A stretch of 64,000 nt of DNA, taken from NCBI GenBank assembly GCA_017939795.1, contig JAGBAA010000141.1:1-64000 (forward strand), in the 5' to 3' direction. This document shows, one piece after another, positions 18,260-26,262 of the stretch. The translations under genes and the position numbers were made by a program. Each line of letters opens with the position of its first letter. The first letter of the stretch is position 1. The notes under the pieces are model-generated. The model saw only the letters and a program-made list of their open reading frames with translations. It did no database searches and was not told where the DNA came from. The stretch is from Thermoguttaceae bacterium (GTDB lineage: Bacteria > Planctomycetota > Planctomycetia > Pirellulales > Thermoguttaceae).

Positions 18260-19741
18260 ATGAAACGTGAGCTTTTAGAGCTTAAGCAGAAAGTGATGCA
18301 GCGTTTTCTTGATGGGGCGATCGATCAGGAAACGTACGATCGGATGCTTGGCGAAATCGACAGCATGGCACAGAATGAAGGTCCGGTTTCCATGCCGGGT
18401 GCTGGACCGGTCGTCATGGAGATGCCGATTCCTAGTACAGTTCCTCCTGCGATGGGTGGTGGAGACGTTCCGCCGGCAGTGGGACCAGTCCCGCCGATGG
18501 TGCCTTCTTTCGTGACGGTTTGGCCGGCCGGTGCGCCGGGACAGATGATGCCTGGTTATGCGTATCCGCAGGGTGGGTATCCTGGTATGTATTCGCAATC
18601 CATGGGCATGCCTGCTATTTCCGGCGGTATGCCGTGCCCGGCTGGAATGGGACACCAGAACGGTATGCCGTGGGAGCAGCCGTCCGTGCCGTCCCGAATT
18701 TCGTCTGATAAGCTGGAAGTCCGCACTGCGGCAGGAATGCGGAACGCAGGAGCTCTTCAGGAAGCTGCGGAAATGGACAAGCTGGCGCCGGATCCGGAGA
18801 TCGATCCGAAACTGCTTGAGATCCTGAAGGACGGCGAAACTCTGGAGATCTGGTGGCACTATGCCGTGACTCCGGAATGTGTTTCGGCATGGAAAAAGAT
18901 CCGTGTGCCGCTGCGCCTGAGCCTTGCGATGAACGAGCGTGTCGATGATGAGACACTTCACCTTGTGGGGCAGATCACGAATCTGCACGAACTCAATCTT
19001 TCCTCGACTCGGATCACGGATGAGGGGATCCGGATGCTTTCTCGTCTGACGCAGCTGGAATCGCTCGTCCTTACTTCGACGGAAGTTACTGGAGAAACCT
19101 TTGATTCGCTGGAAAACTGCAAAAATCTGCGTGAGCTGGCCCTGACCTCCACACCGTTTACGGATGAGGGAATGCAGTTCCTGCCGCAGTTCCAGCTTCT
19201 CGACACCCTGAAACTCGACGATACGAATATCTCGGACGAAGGAATGCCGGCACTGGAGGGATTGCATCAGCTTCAGCTGCTGAACATTCAGGGTACGATC
19301 GTTTCGGACCGCGGGCTTCGGTCGATCGCGCAGCTGACGTCGCTCGTTGAACTTTATCTTGGCGGGACGATCCCGATCGACGGATGCGATTATGAGAGTC
19401 CGATCACGGATAATGGGATCGCTTGCATTCAGGGTCTTGAGGGACTGAAAGTTCTCCATCTGAATGATACGCAGGTCACGAATACCTGTTTGCGCAGTAT
19501 GAAAAAGATGAACGATCTGCGTGAATTAAACGTGACGGACACGTATTTCAGCGATGATGCTTTGAAGACACTCAAGAACTTCATGCGTCTTCAGGAAGTG
19601 GTCGTTGACGGAACGCGCATTACGAAATCCGGTGTGCGGAAGTTTTTCGGTCATTCGTCGGAGATCTTTCGCGGTGCACAGGTCGGATTCATGACGAAAC
19701 TGGGACGTTTTCTGGCCTCTCCCTGGTCGAGAAAGAACTAA
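18260..19741 (+). CDS. Planctomycete-type leucine-rich-repeat protein with SHOCT-like N-terminus
   Basis: Predicted 493-residue protein, probably cytoplasmic since no signal peptide is visible. Residues 1-40 (LLELKQKVMQRFLDGAIDQE...YDRML) resemble a SHOCT oligomerisation helix pair. Residues about 45-150 are a Pro/Gly/Met-rich low-complexity linker. From about residue 190 to 460 there are roughly ten 23-25-residue LRRs of the type LHELNLSSTRITDEGIRML, common in Planctomycetota. One repeat carries an insert with DGCDYESPITDNG. The start follows AGAGGG. It precedes panB by 33 bp, and the two with the sugar kinase may form an operon ending at 22270. The binding partner is unknown. Confidence 0.82.
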   Translation: MKRELLELKQKVMQRFLDGAIDQETYDRMLGEIDSMAQNEGPVSMPGAGPVVMEMPIPSTVPPAMGGGDVPPAVGPVPPMVPSFVTVWPAGAPGQMMPGYAYPQGGYPGMYSQSMGMPAISGGMPCPAGMGHQNGMPWEQPSVPSRISSDKLEVRTAAGMRNAGALQEAAEMDKLAPDPEIDPKLLEILKDGETLEIWWHYAVTPECVSAWKKIRVPLRLSLAMNERVDDETLHLVGQITNLHELNLSSTRITDEGIRMLSRLTQLESLVLTSTEVTGETFDSLENCKNLRELALTSTPFTDEGMQFLPQFQLLDTLKLDDTNISDEGMPALEGLHQLQLLNIQGTIVSDRGLRSIAQLTSLVELYLGGTIPIDGCDYESPITDNGIACIQGLEGLKVLHLNDTQVTNTCLRSMKKMNDLRELNVTDTYFSDDALKTLKNFMRLQEVVVDGTRITKSGVRKFFGHSSEIFRGAQVGFMTKLGRFLASPWSRKN

Positions 19742-19774
19742 GTCCCTGGGAAAGTCAGAGAGAGGTTTTGCGAG

Positions 19775-20542
19775 ATGGCACGGACGATTCCTGAATTTAC
19801 GGCAATCAAAAAAACGGGACGGAAGATCTCAATGCTGACGGCATACGATTTTCCGACGGCCCGGCTTGTGGATGAAGCGGGTATTGACGCTATCCTGGTC
19901 GGCGATTCTCTCGGAATGGTCGTTCAGGGGAAGGCGAATACTTTGCCGGTCACGCTCGAGGAGATGATCTACCATACGGAGATCGTTGCCCGGGCTTCCC
20001 GAAATGCGCTGGTCATTGCGGATCTGCCGTTTCCTGGAGGACATGATTCGTGGGTCGGCACGCTTCGCGACTGTACGCAGCTCATGAAGCGGACGAACTG
20101 CCATGGGGTGAAGATGGAAACGTCTTTTCAGCAGGAAGAAATGATCGCGAGGATGGTCGAGGCCGGAATTCCGATCCTGGCGCACATCGGACTTTTGCCG
20201 CAGAAGATCCAGACGTTTGGAAAGTATTCGATGCAGAGAGTACGGGATGAACTGATGCGGGATGCTCTGGCGGTCCAGAAGGCCGGAGCGTTTGGGGTCG
20301 TGATGGAATGTGTCGATCATGAGATCGCGCGGGAAATCAGTCTGGAGCTGGAGATCCCCACGATCGGAATCGGTTCCGGGCCGTATTGCGACGGACAGAT
20401 CCTGGTTCTTCAAGATATTTTGGGACTATCCGGACGAACGCCGAAACACGCAAAACAGTATGCGAACCTTCACTCGCTCATTCTGGGAGCCTGTGAGGCG
20501 TACCGAAAAGATGTCGAAGAGGGAAATTTCCCCGAAAAATAG
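19775..20542 (+). CDS. panB: 3-methyl-2-oxobutanoate hydroxymethyltransferase
   Basis: Predicted 255-residue cytoplasmic enzyme making ketopantoate from 2-oxoisovalerate and methylene-tetrahydrofolate, the first committed step of pantothenate synthesis. Family motifs are clear: MLTAYDFPTARLVDEAG near the N-terminus, ILVGDSLGMVVQG (metal and substrate site), ADLPF, and HIGLLPQ. The C-terminal segment GIGSGPYCDGQILVLQDILG is standard, and the length is normal (E. coli PanB is 264). It lies between an LRR gene and a sugar kinase on the same strand. panC and panD are not seen here. Confidence 0.97.
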   Translation: MARTIPEFTAIKKTGRKISMLTAYDFPTARLVDEAGIDAILVGDSLGMVVQGKANTLPVTLEEMIYHTEIVARASRNALVIADLPFPGGHDSWVGTLRDCTQLMKRTNCHGVKMETSFQQEEMIARMVEAGIPILAHIGLLPQKIQTFGKYSMQRVRDELMRDALAVQKAGAFGVVMECVDHEIAREISLELEIPTIGIGSGPYCDGQILVLQDILGLSGRTPKHAKQYANLHSLILGACEAYRKDVEEGNFPEK

Positions 20543-20589
20543 ATTTTGCTCCGGACAGCCGGAGACAGAAAGACAGGCAGGAGAAAAGT

Positions 20590-22176
20590 ATGCCGAATTC
20601 CTTACTTTGTGTTCCCGAAAATGCAGTCCTGACCGGCTGGGATTTCAGTACCGGGGCAGTGAAATGTCTTGCGTTTGACCTGAATGGTAATGTACTCGCG
20701 GAGTCCCGCTTCCCGACGGAGCTTTCGCTTGGTGAAGATGGGGCGATCGAGCTGAATCTCCTTCAGCTGGAAGGTCAGGCCCGTCAGACATTGCGTGCCA
20801 TGACGGCGAAATTGCGTGAGATGGGACGCTTTGATGACTGGATCGCGGGCGGGATCTCGGCAACTCATCATACGGCAGGCAGGATCGATGCACTTGGTGG
20901 ACAGATCCGGCGTGCCATTTGCTGGAACGACCAGACGCTTGCGGAGTTTCATGCACTGGGAATGGAACGTCTCGGCGGAGCGGAGAAAGTTCAGGAACTC
21001 ATCGGTGGTCCGTGGGCGATCCGCTATTCGCTTTCCCATCTGGTGAAGGATGAGATTCGGCTGGAACGTTCCAAGTGGCTCGCGACGCATCGTATCCAGA
21101 CGCACGGCGGTCTTGCTGCAGGGTATTTGACTGGGAATTTTGATGTACTGAGCGTTTCTGCTGCTGCGAGTACCGGGATGATGGACTTCCGGACCCGGCA
21201 GTGGCGCCGTGAAATGCTGAACGCGCTGCAGGATGAAGAGCTGCGCCGTATGGCGTGGAGTCAGCTTCCGGAGATCATTGATGCGGATACGCCGATCGGA
21301 AATGCCGCTGGACTTTTTGCGTACGAAGAGGCTCAGCTCCCGCCGAATCTTCGCGGTTTTGGACTTGCGCGCGCTCAGGGACCGCTGATTTTCCCGACCA
21401 GCGACGATCAACAGGCCGGTCTGGTCGGAGGCGGTGCGGTGAATGACGGCGAGATCGCGGTCATTCTTGGAAACTCGGCTGTGGTGAACAGTTCGTGTGC
21501 CGTCATTCCGTCTTCGGACGTAAATCTGGACGTCATGGCACTGAACTGGGGTCCGTATCTCCTCATGCGGTGCTATGGAAACGGTGCGTATTTTATGGAT
21601 CGGGTACTCGGCGCGGATCCTGATTTTGCTGCACTTGAGAAAGCTGCTGAAGCATGTGGTCCGGGCGCAAACGGTGCGAGGATCCTGCCGTTCCTGATCT
21701 CGGAACCGTCGCTGGGGATCCATTCTCCGCATCTGGAGTGGATCGGAGAAGAGCCGGCGGAGCAGGGCGTGCGTTTCCGCGCGTGTCTCGAAGCACTGGC
21801 GTATCTCATTGCGTTGGGGGTCGAAGAACATCGGAAGGCGGGCTGCGCGGTGCGTTCCATTTCTGTTTCGGGCGGTGTGGCGAAAAGCGACCTTATGTGC
21901 CGCATTTTGGCTTCCGTGCTGAATTTCCCGCTTCGCCGTCTGGAATCTCAGGAAGGACCGGCACTCGGTGCGGCCGTGACGGCACTTTCTGCGGTGGAGA
22001 ATCATCTGCGTCAGGAAAAGGGGATCGAAACGGAAGAAAAGTTTACCGTTCACGATGCCGTTCGTCAAATGGTCCGTTTCCGCGAAGACGTTCAGCCTGT
22101 CGGCGAATGGGTCGAAGCCTACCGTCAGGGACTGGAACAGTTCCGTGAATCGGTGCGTGCGGTCAGTGCGAATTAG
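20590..22176 (+). CDS. FGGY-family carbohydrate kinase, xylulokinase-like
   Basis: Predicted 528-residue cytoplasmic sugar kinase. It opens with the ATP-fold motif LTGWDFSTGAVKCLAFDLNG and carries ISATHHTAG, CWNDQT (substrate region), FPTSDDQQAGLVGGGAVNDG and the C-terminal FGGY-type ISVSGGVAKSDLMCRILASV with GPALGAAVTAL. Overall it resembles xylulokinase, but FGGY substrates (xylulose, glycerol, gluconate, ribulose) cannot be separated safely by eye. GGAG lies 7 nt before the start. It is 47 bp after panB and closes the run with a strong terminator; no isomerase or transporter is adjacent. Confidence 0.88.
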   Translation: MPNSLLCVPENAVLTGWDFSTGAVKCLAFDLNGNVLAESRFPTELSLGEDGAIELNLLQLEGQARQTLRAMTAKLREMGRFDDWIAGGISATHHTAGRIDALGGQIRRAICWNDQTLAEFHALGMERLGGAEKVQELIGGPWAIRYSLSHLVKDEIRLERSKWLATHRIQTHGGLAAGYLTGNFDVLSVSAAASTGMMDFRTRQWRREMLNALQDEELRRMAWSQLPEIIDADTPIGNAAGLFAYEEAQLPPNLRGFGLARAQGPLIFPTSDDQQAGLVGGGAVNDGEIAVILGNSAVVNSSCAVIPSSDVNLDVMALNWGPYLLMRCYGNGAYFMDRVLGADPDFAALEKAAEACGPGANGARILPFLISEPSLGIHSPHLEWIGEEPAEQGVRFRACLEALAYLIALGVEEHRKAGCAVRSISVSGGVAKSDLMCRILASVLNFPLRRLESQEGPALGAAVTALSAVENHLRQEKGIETEEKFTVHDAVRQMVRFREDVQPVGEWVEAYRQGLEQFRESVRAVSAN

Positions 22177-22235
22177 GCGAAAATCGCAAATGGTGCGGAA
22201 TCCGTGAATTTGACGGTTTGCTCTGGATCCAGGAT

Positions 22236-22270
22236 CCCCCGGTGTCGAATCTGGACATCGGGGGTTTTTT
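22236..22270 (+). terminator. Strong intrinsic terminator after the sugar kinase
   Basis: CCCCCGGTGTC (22236-22246) pairs over 11 bp with GACATCGGGGG (22254-22264), followed by six T. Confidence 0.95.
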
Positions 22271-22328
22271 GTGGGGAAGTTTGGAAATCAAAAAGCAGAC
22301 GGAACGGCTGATGAGTGCGTTGAAGTCC

Positions 22329-23498
22329 TTAGTCGGCGATTTCCCAGATCGCGGACTTGAGATTTCCGGCCTCGTACCAGACGCTCACGAGTTTGCCGTC
22401 GTCGCGCTGTACGGTGGCGGGGTAACCGAGATCGCACGGTGGACATTGGCTGAGTCGGAACGGCGCGGACCATGTTCGTCCTTCATCTTTACTCACGCGG
22501 GCGAGATTGCCGAACGGGTCACGCCGGTAGCCGTACGTCATGAGAAGGCGTCCGTCTGTGAGTTTCGTCAGATGAGAAGGGATGCCCCAGACACCGATTT
22601 TGTGAATGCGTGTCCATGTTTTGCCGCCGTCTTCGGATTCGGTCTGAAGTGTTTCCTGATTGCTCGTCGGTGCGTGGCTGCGAAGCTGAACGATGAGTCG
22701 GCCGCTGGCTGTCTCGACGCCATGGAGCTCATGATACTGGGAAAGCATTTCCCCCTCTGCCGCTTCCAATTCCGTGACCCAGTGCCAGGTCTTTCCGTCG
22801 TCGAGGGATTCTGCGATACCGACAGAACGCGGTGTTTCCCAGAGTTTGATCCCGGGGTAAAGGATCCGTCCGTCTTTGAGCTGGATCGGTCCGTGCGGAG
22901 AATTGACGATGGAAGAGTAACGTTTGGACCATGTTTTTCCGCCATCTTCCGAGCGGATCATCCAGCATCCAAGCTCTTTCTGGCGGGCTTCCAGTGTCTC
23001 GAACGGTTTGTGTGCTTCATTCCAGCGGTCGAAACGTGCGTCATCCCACGTCCCTTTTCCTTCGGCTCGGCGTTTGCGTTCCTGTTCCAGGGCGGGAAGA
23101 TAGGCGAATGACGTGAATGTCGTGACTAAAATCGTTCCCTTTGCCGTGACGCAGATCCCGGCGTCCCGGTCGTCGGCAGGATAATTGAGGATCGTTTCGC
23201 CTTCCGACCATGTTTTGCCTCCATCCGTGGAACGGAAAAGCAGAACGCGCCCAAACGGGCAGACGTGCTGTTCACGTCCTCCGGAGACGACGGCAATCAG
23301 GTCACCGTTCGGCAGTTTCGCGACCGTCGGCCAGCCCTGGTAGCGGTTCGGCTGGACCGGGTTGATGGTCACGTTTTCCAGGATCCTGCCGTTGAATACC
23401 GCTTGCTCCTGTGCGGATATGGAAGACGGCCGAAACAGAGACGTACCAAAAATTCCGGTCCAGAAAAGCATTTCACGGCGGGAAAGTTCTTTTTTCAT
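22329..23498 (-). CDS. Sialidase-like (BNR/Asp-box) exported protein with Tat signal
   Basis: Predicted 389-residue six-bladed beta-propeller of the sialidase/BNR superfamily. The N-terminus MKKELSRREMLFW carries a twin-arginine motif (S-R-R-E-M-L), with cleavage probably near SISAQ, so export of a folded protein is predicted. Five Asp boxes are visible: STDGGKTW, SEDGGKTW, SLDDGKTW, SEDGGKTW and SKDEGRTW. The start at 23498 follows AGGAGATC at good spacing; a longer frame upstream is rejected. Family members release sialic acid or act on other glycans; here the substrate is uncertain. It lies downstream of a PEP-CTERM gene on the same strand, but a terminator separates them. A host-glycan or mucin role is inference. 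Confidence 0.87.
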   Translation of the reverse strand: MKKELSRREMLFWTGIFGTSLFRPSSISAQEQAVFNGRILENVTINPVQPNRYQGWPTVAKLPNGDLIAVVSGGREQHVCPFGRVLLFRSTDGGKTWSEGETILNYPADDRDAGICVTAKGTILVTTFTSFAYLPALEQERKRRAEGKGTWDDARFDRWNEAHKPFETLEARQKELGCWMIRSEDGGKTWSKRYSSIVNSPHGPIQLKDGRILYPGIKLWETPRSVGIAESLDDGKTWHWVTELEAAEGEMLSQYHELHGVETASGRLIVQLRSHAPTSNQETLQTESEDGGKTWTRIHKIGVWGIPSHLTKLTDGRLLMTYGYRRDPFGNLARVSKDEGRTWSAPFRLSQCPPCDLGYPATVQRDDGKLVSVWYEAGNLKSAIWEIAD

Positions 23499-23574
23499 GT
23501 GAGGATCTCCTTTCTTTGGGGCGGTAAGGGAGGGTATTTTGCAGAACGGGCCAATGGACTGCGTCGATCTGCAC

Positions 23575-23606
23575 AAAAAGATCCGCGAAAGACGGAACTT
23601 TCGCGG
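23575..23606 (-). terminator. Intrinsic terminator of PEP-CTERM copy 3
   Basis: On the minus strand CCGCGAAAG (23598-23606) pairs perfectly with CTTTCGCGG (23583-23591), followed by AT, C and five T. Confidence 0.93.
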
Positions 23607-23633
23607 AAATAGTGTGTGGTTGGATCCTGCTCG

Positions 23634-26084
23634 TTAGGCTTGCGCATTGGCTTGAGTACGGGAACGCCGCATCCATGCGAGCGTCCCAACACCAAGAATG
23701 AGCAGGATGAAAGTGGAAGGTTCCGGCACGCTGCTCGGATCCGCCTGAAGCCAGATGCCTGAGGCTGTCGCGTTCAAAATGTAGTTCCATCCGGCATCCT
23801 GCGGGAAAAGTAGAGGATCAAACTCGATCATGTCGAGAAGTGTTTCCGTCGTCAGCGCATTCCCGGTCTCATCCACGATGGCGTCCACCGAGAAGAGGAG
23901 AATATCGTTCGTCGGATCGACCGCTGGTTCTGTCGCCGTGAGTTCGATCATTGCGTCTGCCGGGATCGTGAGCGTTCCGAGAACGTCCACCAGCGTGAAA
24001 TTGTTCTCGAAATCATCGACGATGAGCGTGATGTCTTTGGAAAGTTTCAGGTCGCCGGAAACACTCAGGCCGCCGTCCACGGTCAGTTTCGCATCTGCCG
24101 CACTGGTGAGGTTTCCGTAAAATTGCGCGTGGTCGCTGGTGAAATCCACACCAGGCTCGATGATCGAAGAGTTGATCGGCGTTTCTGCCGTGCCGACGGT
24201 GCCGGAGTACGTGATACTTCCGGTATTGAGAGCCGCGCTCGATGCACCAAAACGCACAACTGAAGTATTGGTGCCGGTAATGTCGGAGGTGATCCGCACA
24301 CTGCCGAGGCCGCCAGCCTGCGACCAGGAACTGTCCTCCGTATTGCTGGCCCAAGTGGTGGAATCATTGCTGAAACGCACCGTTTTGCCATTTCCAACGA
24401 TGATGTCGTTTGCGAGCGTCCTGACCGCATCTGCCGTATTCGTCTCAAGACGGATGCGCGTATGGCCGGCCGGATGGAAAACGGATTCCAATGGATTTCC
24501 GAGTGCAGTATCCGTTCCAAGCGTAAGTTCGGTTGTGCATCCGCTGTTCGTGTAGGAGTCGCACGTAAACGTGTTTTCGCCGTAAAGGAAGATCATTCCG
24601 GGACTGCCTTCGTTTGCGTTGAACGTGAGGCGGTGACTGCCATCCTTTGTCGGGTCGCTGGCGATGACGCCGTTGAGCCGCATGGAGGCTTTTGCGTCGT
24701 CATTTTTGTACGCGACACGGAAGGAGGCGGTGGAACCGTTGATCATGATGTCCTGATCGAACGAGACTCGGCGGGAACTCTGGCTGTTGTTGCAGAGATT
24801 GCCGTCCAAATAGATCGTTCCGCTTCCCAGCCCGGAGCCATAGGAAACGTGAAGGCGCGTGTTGTTGCCGCCGTAGACCCAGGTATCTCCGGTATTCTGC
24901 TGGTTTTTGATGTTGTGGCGATAGTAGACAGTTTTTCCTCCGCTTCGGTAGATCGTGTCGATGTCGCCGGTGAATGAGGAGTTAATGTATCCAGTCTGAC
25001 TTTCACTGGTCGTCAGGTCGAGCGTCATGTTTCCGGTGAACGGAGCGCTGAGGGTGAAATTCTTTCCGTTTCCGTTGATCTTCAAAGTGCCGCCGGAAAC
25101 AACGCTTCCGGACGTATTCTTGCTGTCCACCGCCCCGCTGAGTGTGAGTGCCGAGCCGGTATTGTTCGTGATGTTCAGCGTCCGATTATTCAGGTGGATC
25201 GGATTTGCGAGATTGAATCCGGAGTAGGACTGTCCGGATCTTCCAAGATTCAGATTCGCATGAGATACCATGTAGACAGCACCGGAACCGAAGCCGGTAT
25301 TTTCGCCGATGGTGATCTTTTGTGTCGAGTTGGTATGCCCACTGTCGCCAATGTACGTGTCCGCAGTGTATGTGTTCGCGCCGTAGATATTGTACGTGTT
25401 GGAAGCGGATTCCTTCAGCGCGATGGTGAACCGGACGTTCTGCGCGTTCGGATCCTGCGAGATGACTCCGCTGACGGTAATCGAACCGCCGTATGCTGCG
25501 CGGATGGAGGCCTGAGAACCGGTTAGGACGATCGCGTTGTTGAGCGCAAGATTTCCTTTCCCGGAGGTATTGTCATTCACGAGGTTGCCGTTCAGGTAGA
25601 TCGTACCGCTTCCGATGCACTCCTGCGAGGTGACGTGAAGGCGTCCGCCGTTAATGTAGGTCGCGCCGGTCCAGGCGTTGGCTTCGTTTTTCAGACGGGT
25701 AATGTAGTCGCCGGAGGGACTGAACGCGACGGCGACGTTTCCGATAATCGTGGGAGCCAGCCCATTATTCGTTCCGGAGCTGACGATCGTCAGGAGCGAC
25801 GTTTCCGTTCCCGTATTCGTGATAGTTCCCGTGCCGTTGACGAGCGTGACTTGGGTCGCGGAGTCCGTTGGATGCCCGAGGTCGAAACTGTTCAGATCCA
25901 GCGTCGTTCCTGCCGCAATGTTGACCGTGCCTGAATAGGCGTAGTCTGTGTTCATTGACGTGTTGCCCGTGATGTTCGCATCGGCGTATAGTTCGGAACA
26001 CATTGGCGGTGCGATCGCGGCGAGTGAGGCAATCGACAGAACGGAACTCAAAACACGAGCCTTGCGGAAGTTGTTGTTTTTCAT
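23634..26084 (-). CDS. Secreted passenger-repeat protein with PEP-CTERM tail (copy 3)
   Basis: Predicted 816-residue exported protein. The start at 26084 follows AGAGGT at 7 nt. A Sec-type signal (MKNNNFRKARVLSSVLSIASLAAIA) precedes a Thr/Gly/Asn-rich body with autotransporter-like repeats (for example GSGTIYLNGNLVNDNTSGKG and the related GSGTIYLDGNLCNNSQSSRR), probably beta-helical. The C-terminus SSVPEPSTFILLILGVG and an RRSR patch form a PEP-CTERM tail. It is only distantly related to the two copies at the start of the window: it lacks their SIYDFTRRNAAFL leader. Its promoter overlaps a 26-bp near-palindrome. Function unknown; surface or matrix role likely. Confidence 0.87.
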   Translation of the reverse strand: MKNNNFRKARVLSSVLSIASLAAIAPPMCSELYADANITGNTSMNTDYAYSGTVNIAAGTTLDLNSFDLGHPTDSATQVTLVNGTGTITNTGTETSLLTIVSSGTNNGLAPTIIGNVAVAFSPSGDYITRLKNEANAWTGATYINGGRLHVTSQECIGSGTIYLNGNLVNDNTSGKGNLALNNAIVLTGSQASIRAAYGGSITVSGVISQDPNAQNVRFTIALKESASNTYNIYGANTYTADTYIGDSGHTNSTQKITIGENTGFGSGAVYMVSHANLNLGRSGQSYSGFNLANPIHLNNRTLNITNNTGSALTLSGAVDSKNTSGSVVSGGTLKINGNGKNFTLSAPFTGNMTLDLTTSESQTGYINSSFTGDIDTIYRSGGKTVYYRHNIKNQQNTGDTWVYGGNNTRLHVSYGSGLGSGTIYLDGNLCNNSQSSRRVSFDQDIMINGSTASFRVAYKNDDAKASMRLNGVIASDPTKDGSHRLTFNANEGSPGMIFLYGENTFTCDSYTNSGCTTELTLGTDTALGNPLESVFHPAGHTRIRLETNTADAVRTLANDIIVGNGKTVRFSNDSTTWASNTEDSSWSQAGGLGSVRITSDITGTNTSVVRFGASSAALNTGSITYSGTVGTAETPINSSIIEPGVDFTSDHAQFYGNLTSAADAKLTVDGGLSVSGDLKLSKDITLIVDDFENNFTLVDVLGTLTIPADAMIELTATEPAVDPTNDILLFSVDAIVDETGNALTTETLLDMIEFDPLLFPQDAGWNYILNATASGIWLQADPSSVPEPSTFILLILGVGTLAWMRRSRTQANAQA

Positions 26085-26139
26085 GACGGGACCTCTTTTT
26101 AATGTGAGCCTGAACGGGCATTCCAATCAGGCAAAACTT

Positions 26140-26182
26140 CAATCTACACTTTATAGTATAGATTGAAAGGAGAGAATTTCAA
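26140..26182 (-). promoter_or_regulatory. Promoter with overlapping 26-bp palindrome, PEP-CTERM copy 3
   Basis: On the minus strand TTGAAA (26177-26182), a 16-nt spacer and TATACT (26155-26160). The near-palindrome 26140-26165, with arms CAATCTA...TAGATTG and 22 of 26 symmetrical positions, covers the -10 and the likely start site, as an operator would. Confidence 0.6.
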
Positions 26183-26262
26183 GTAAAATTTCAAAATTTT
26201 TTGAAAAAATGAAAAATTTACTCCGTCTGCATCTCAATTTTGTTCGTTTTTTCTGAATATTC

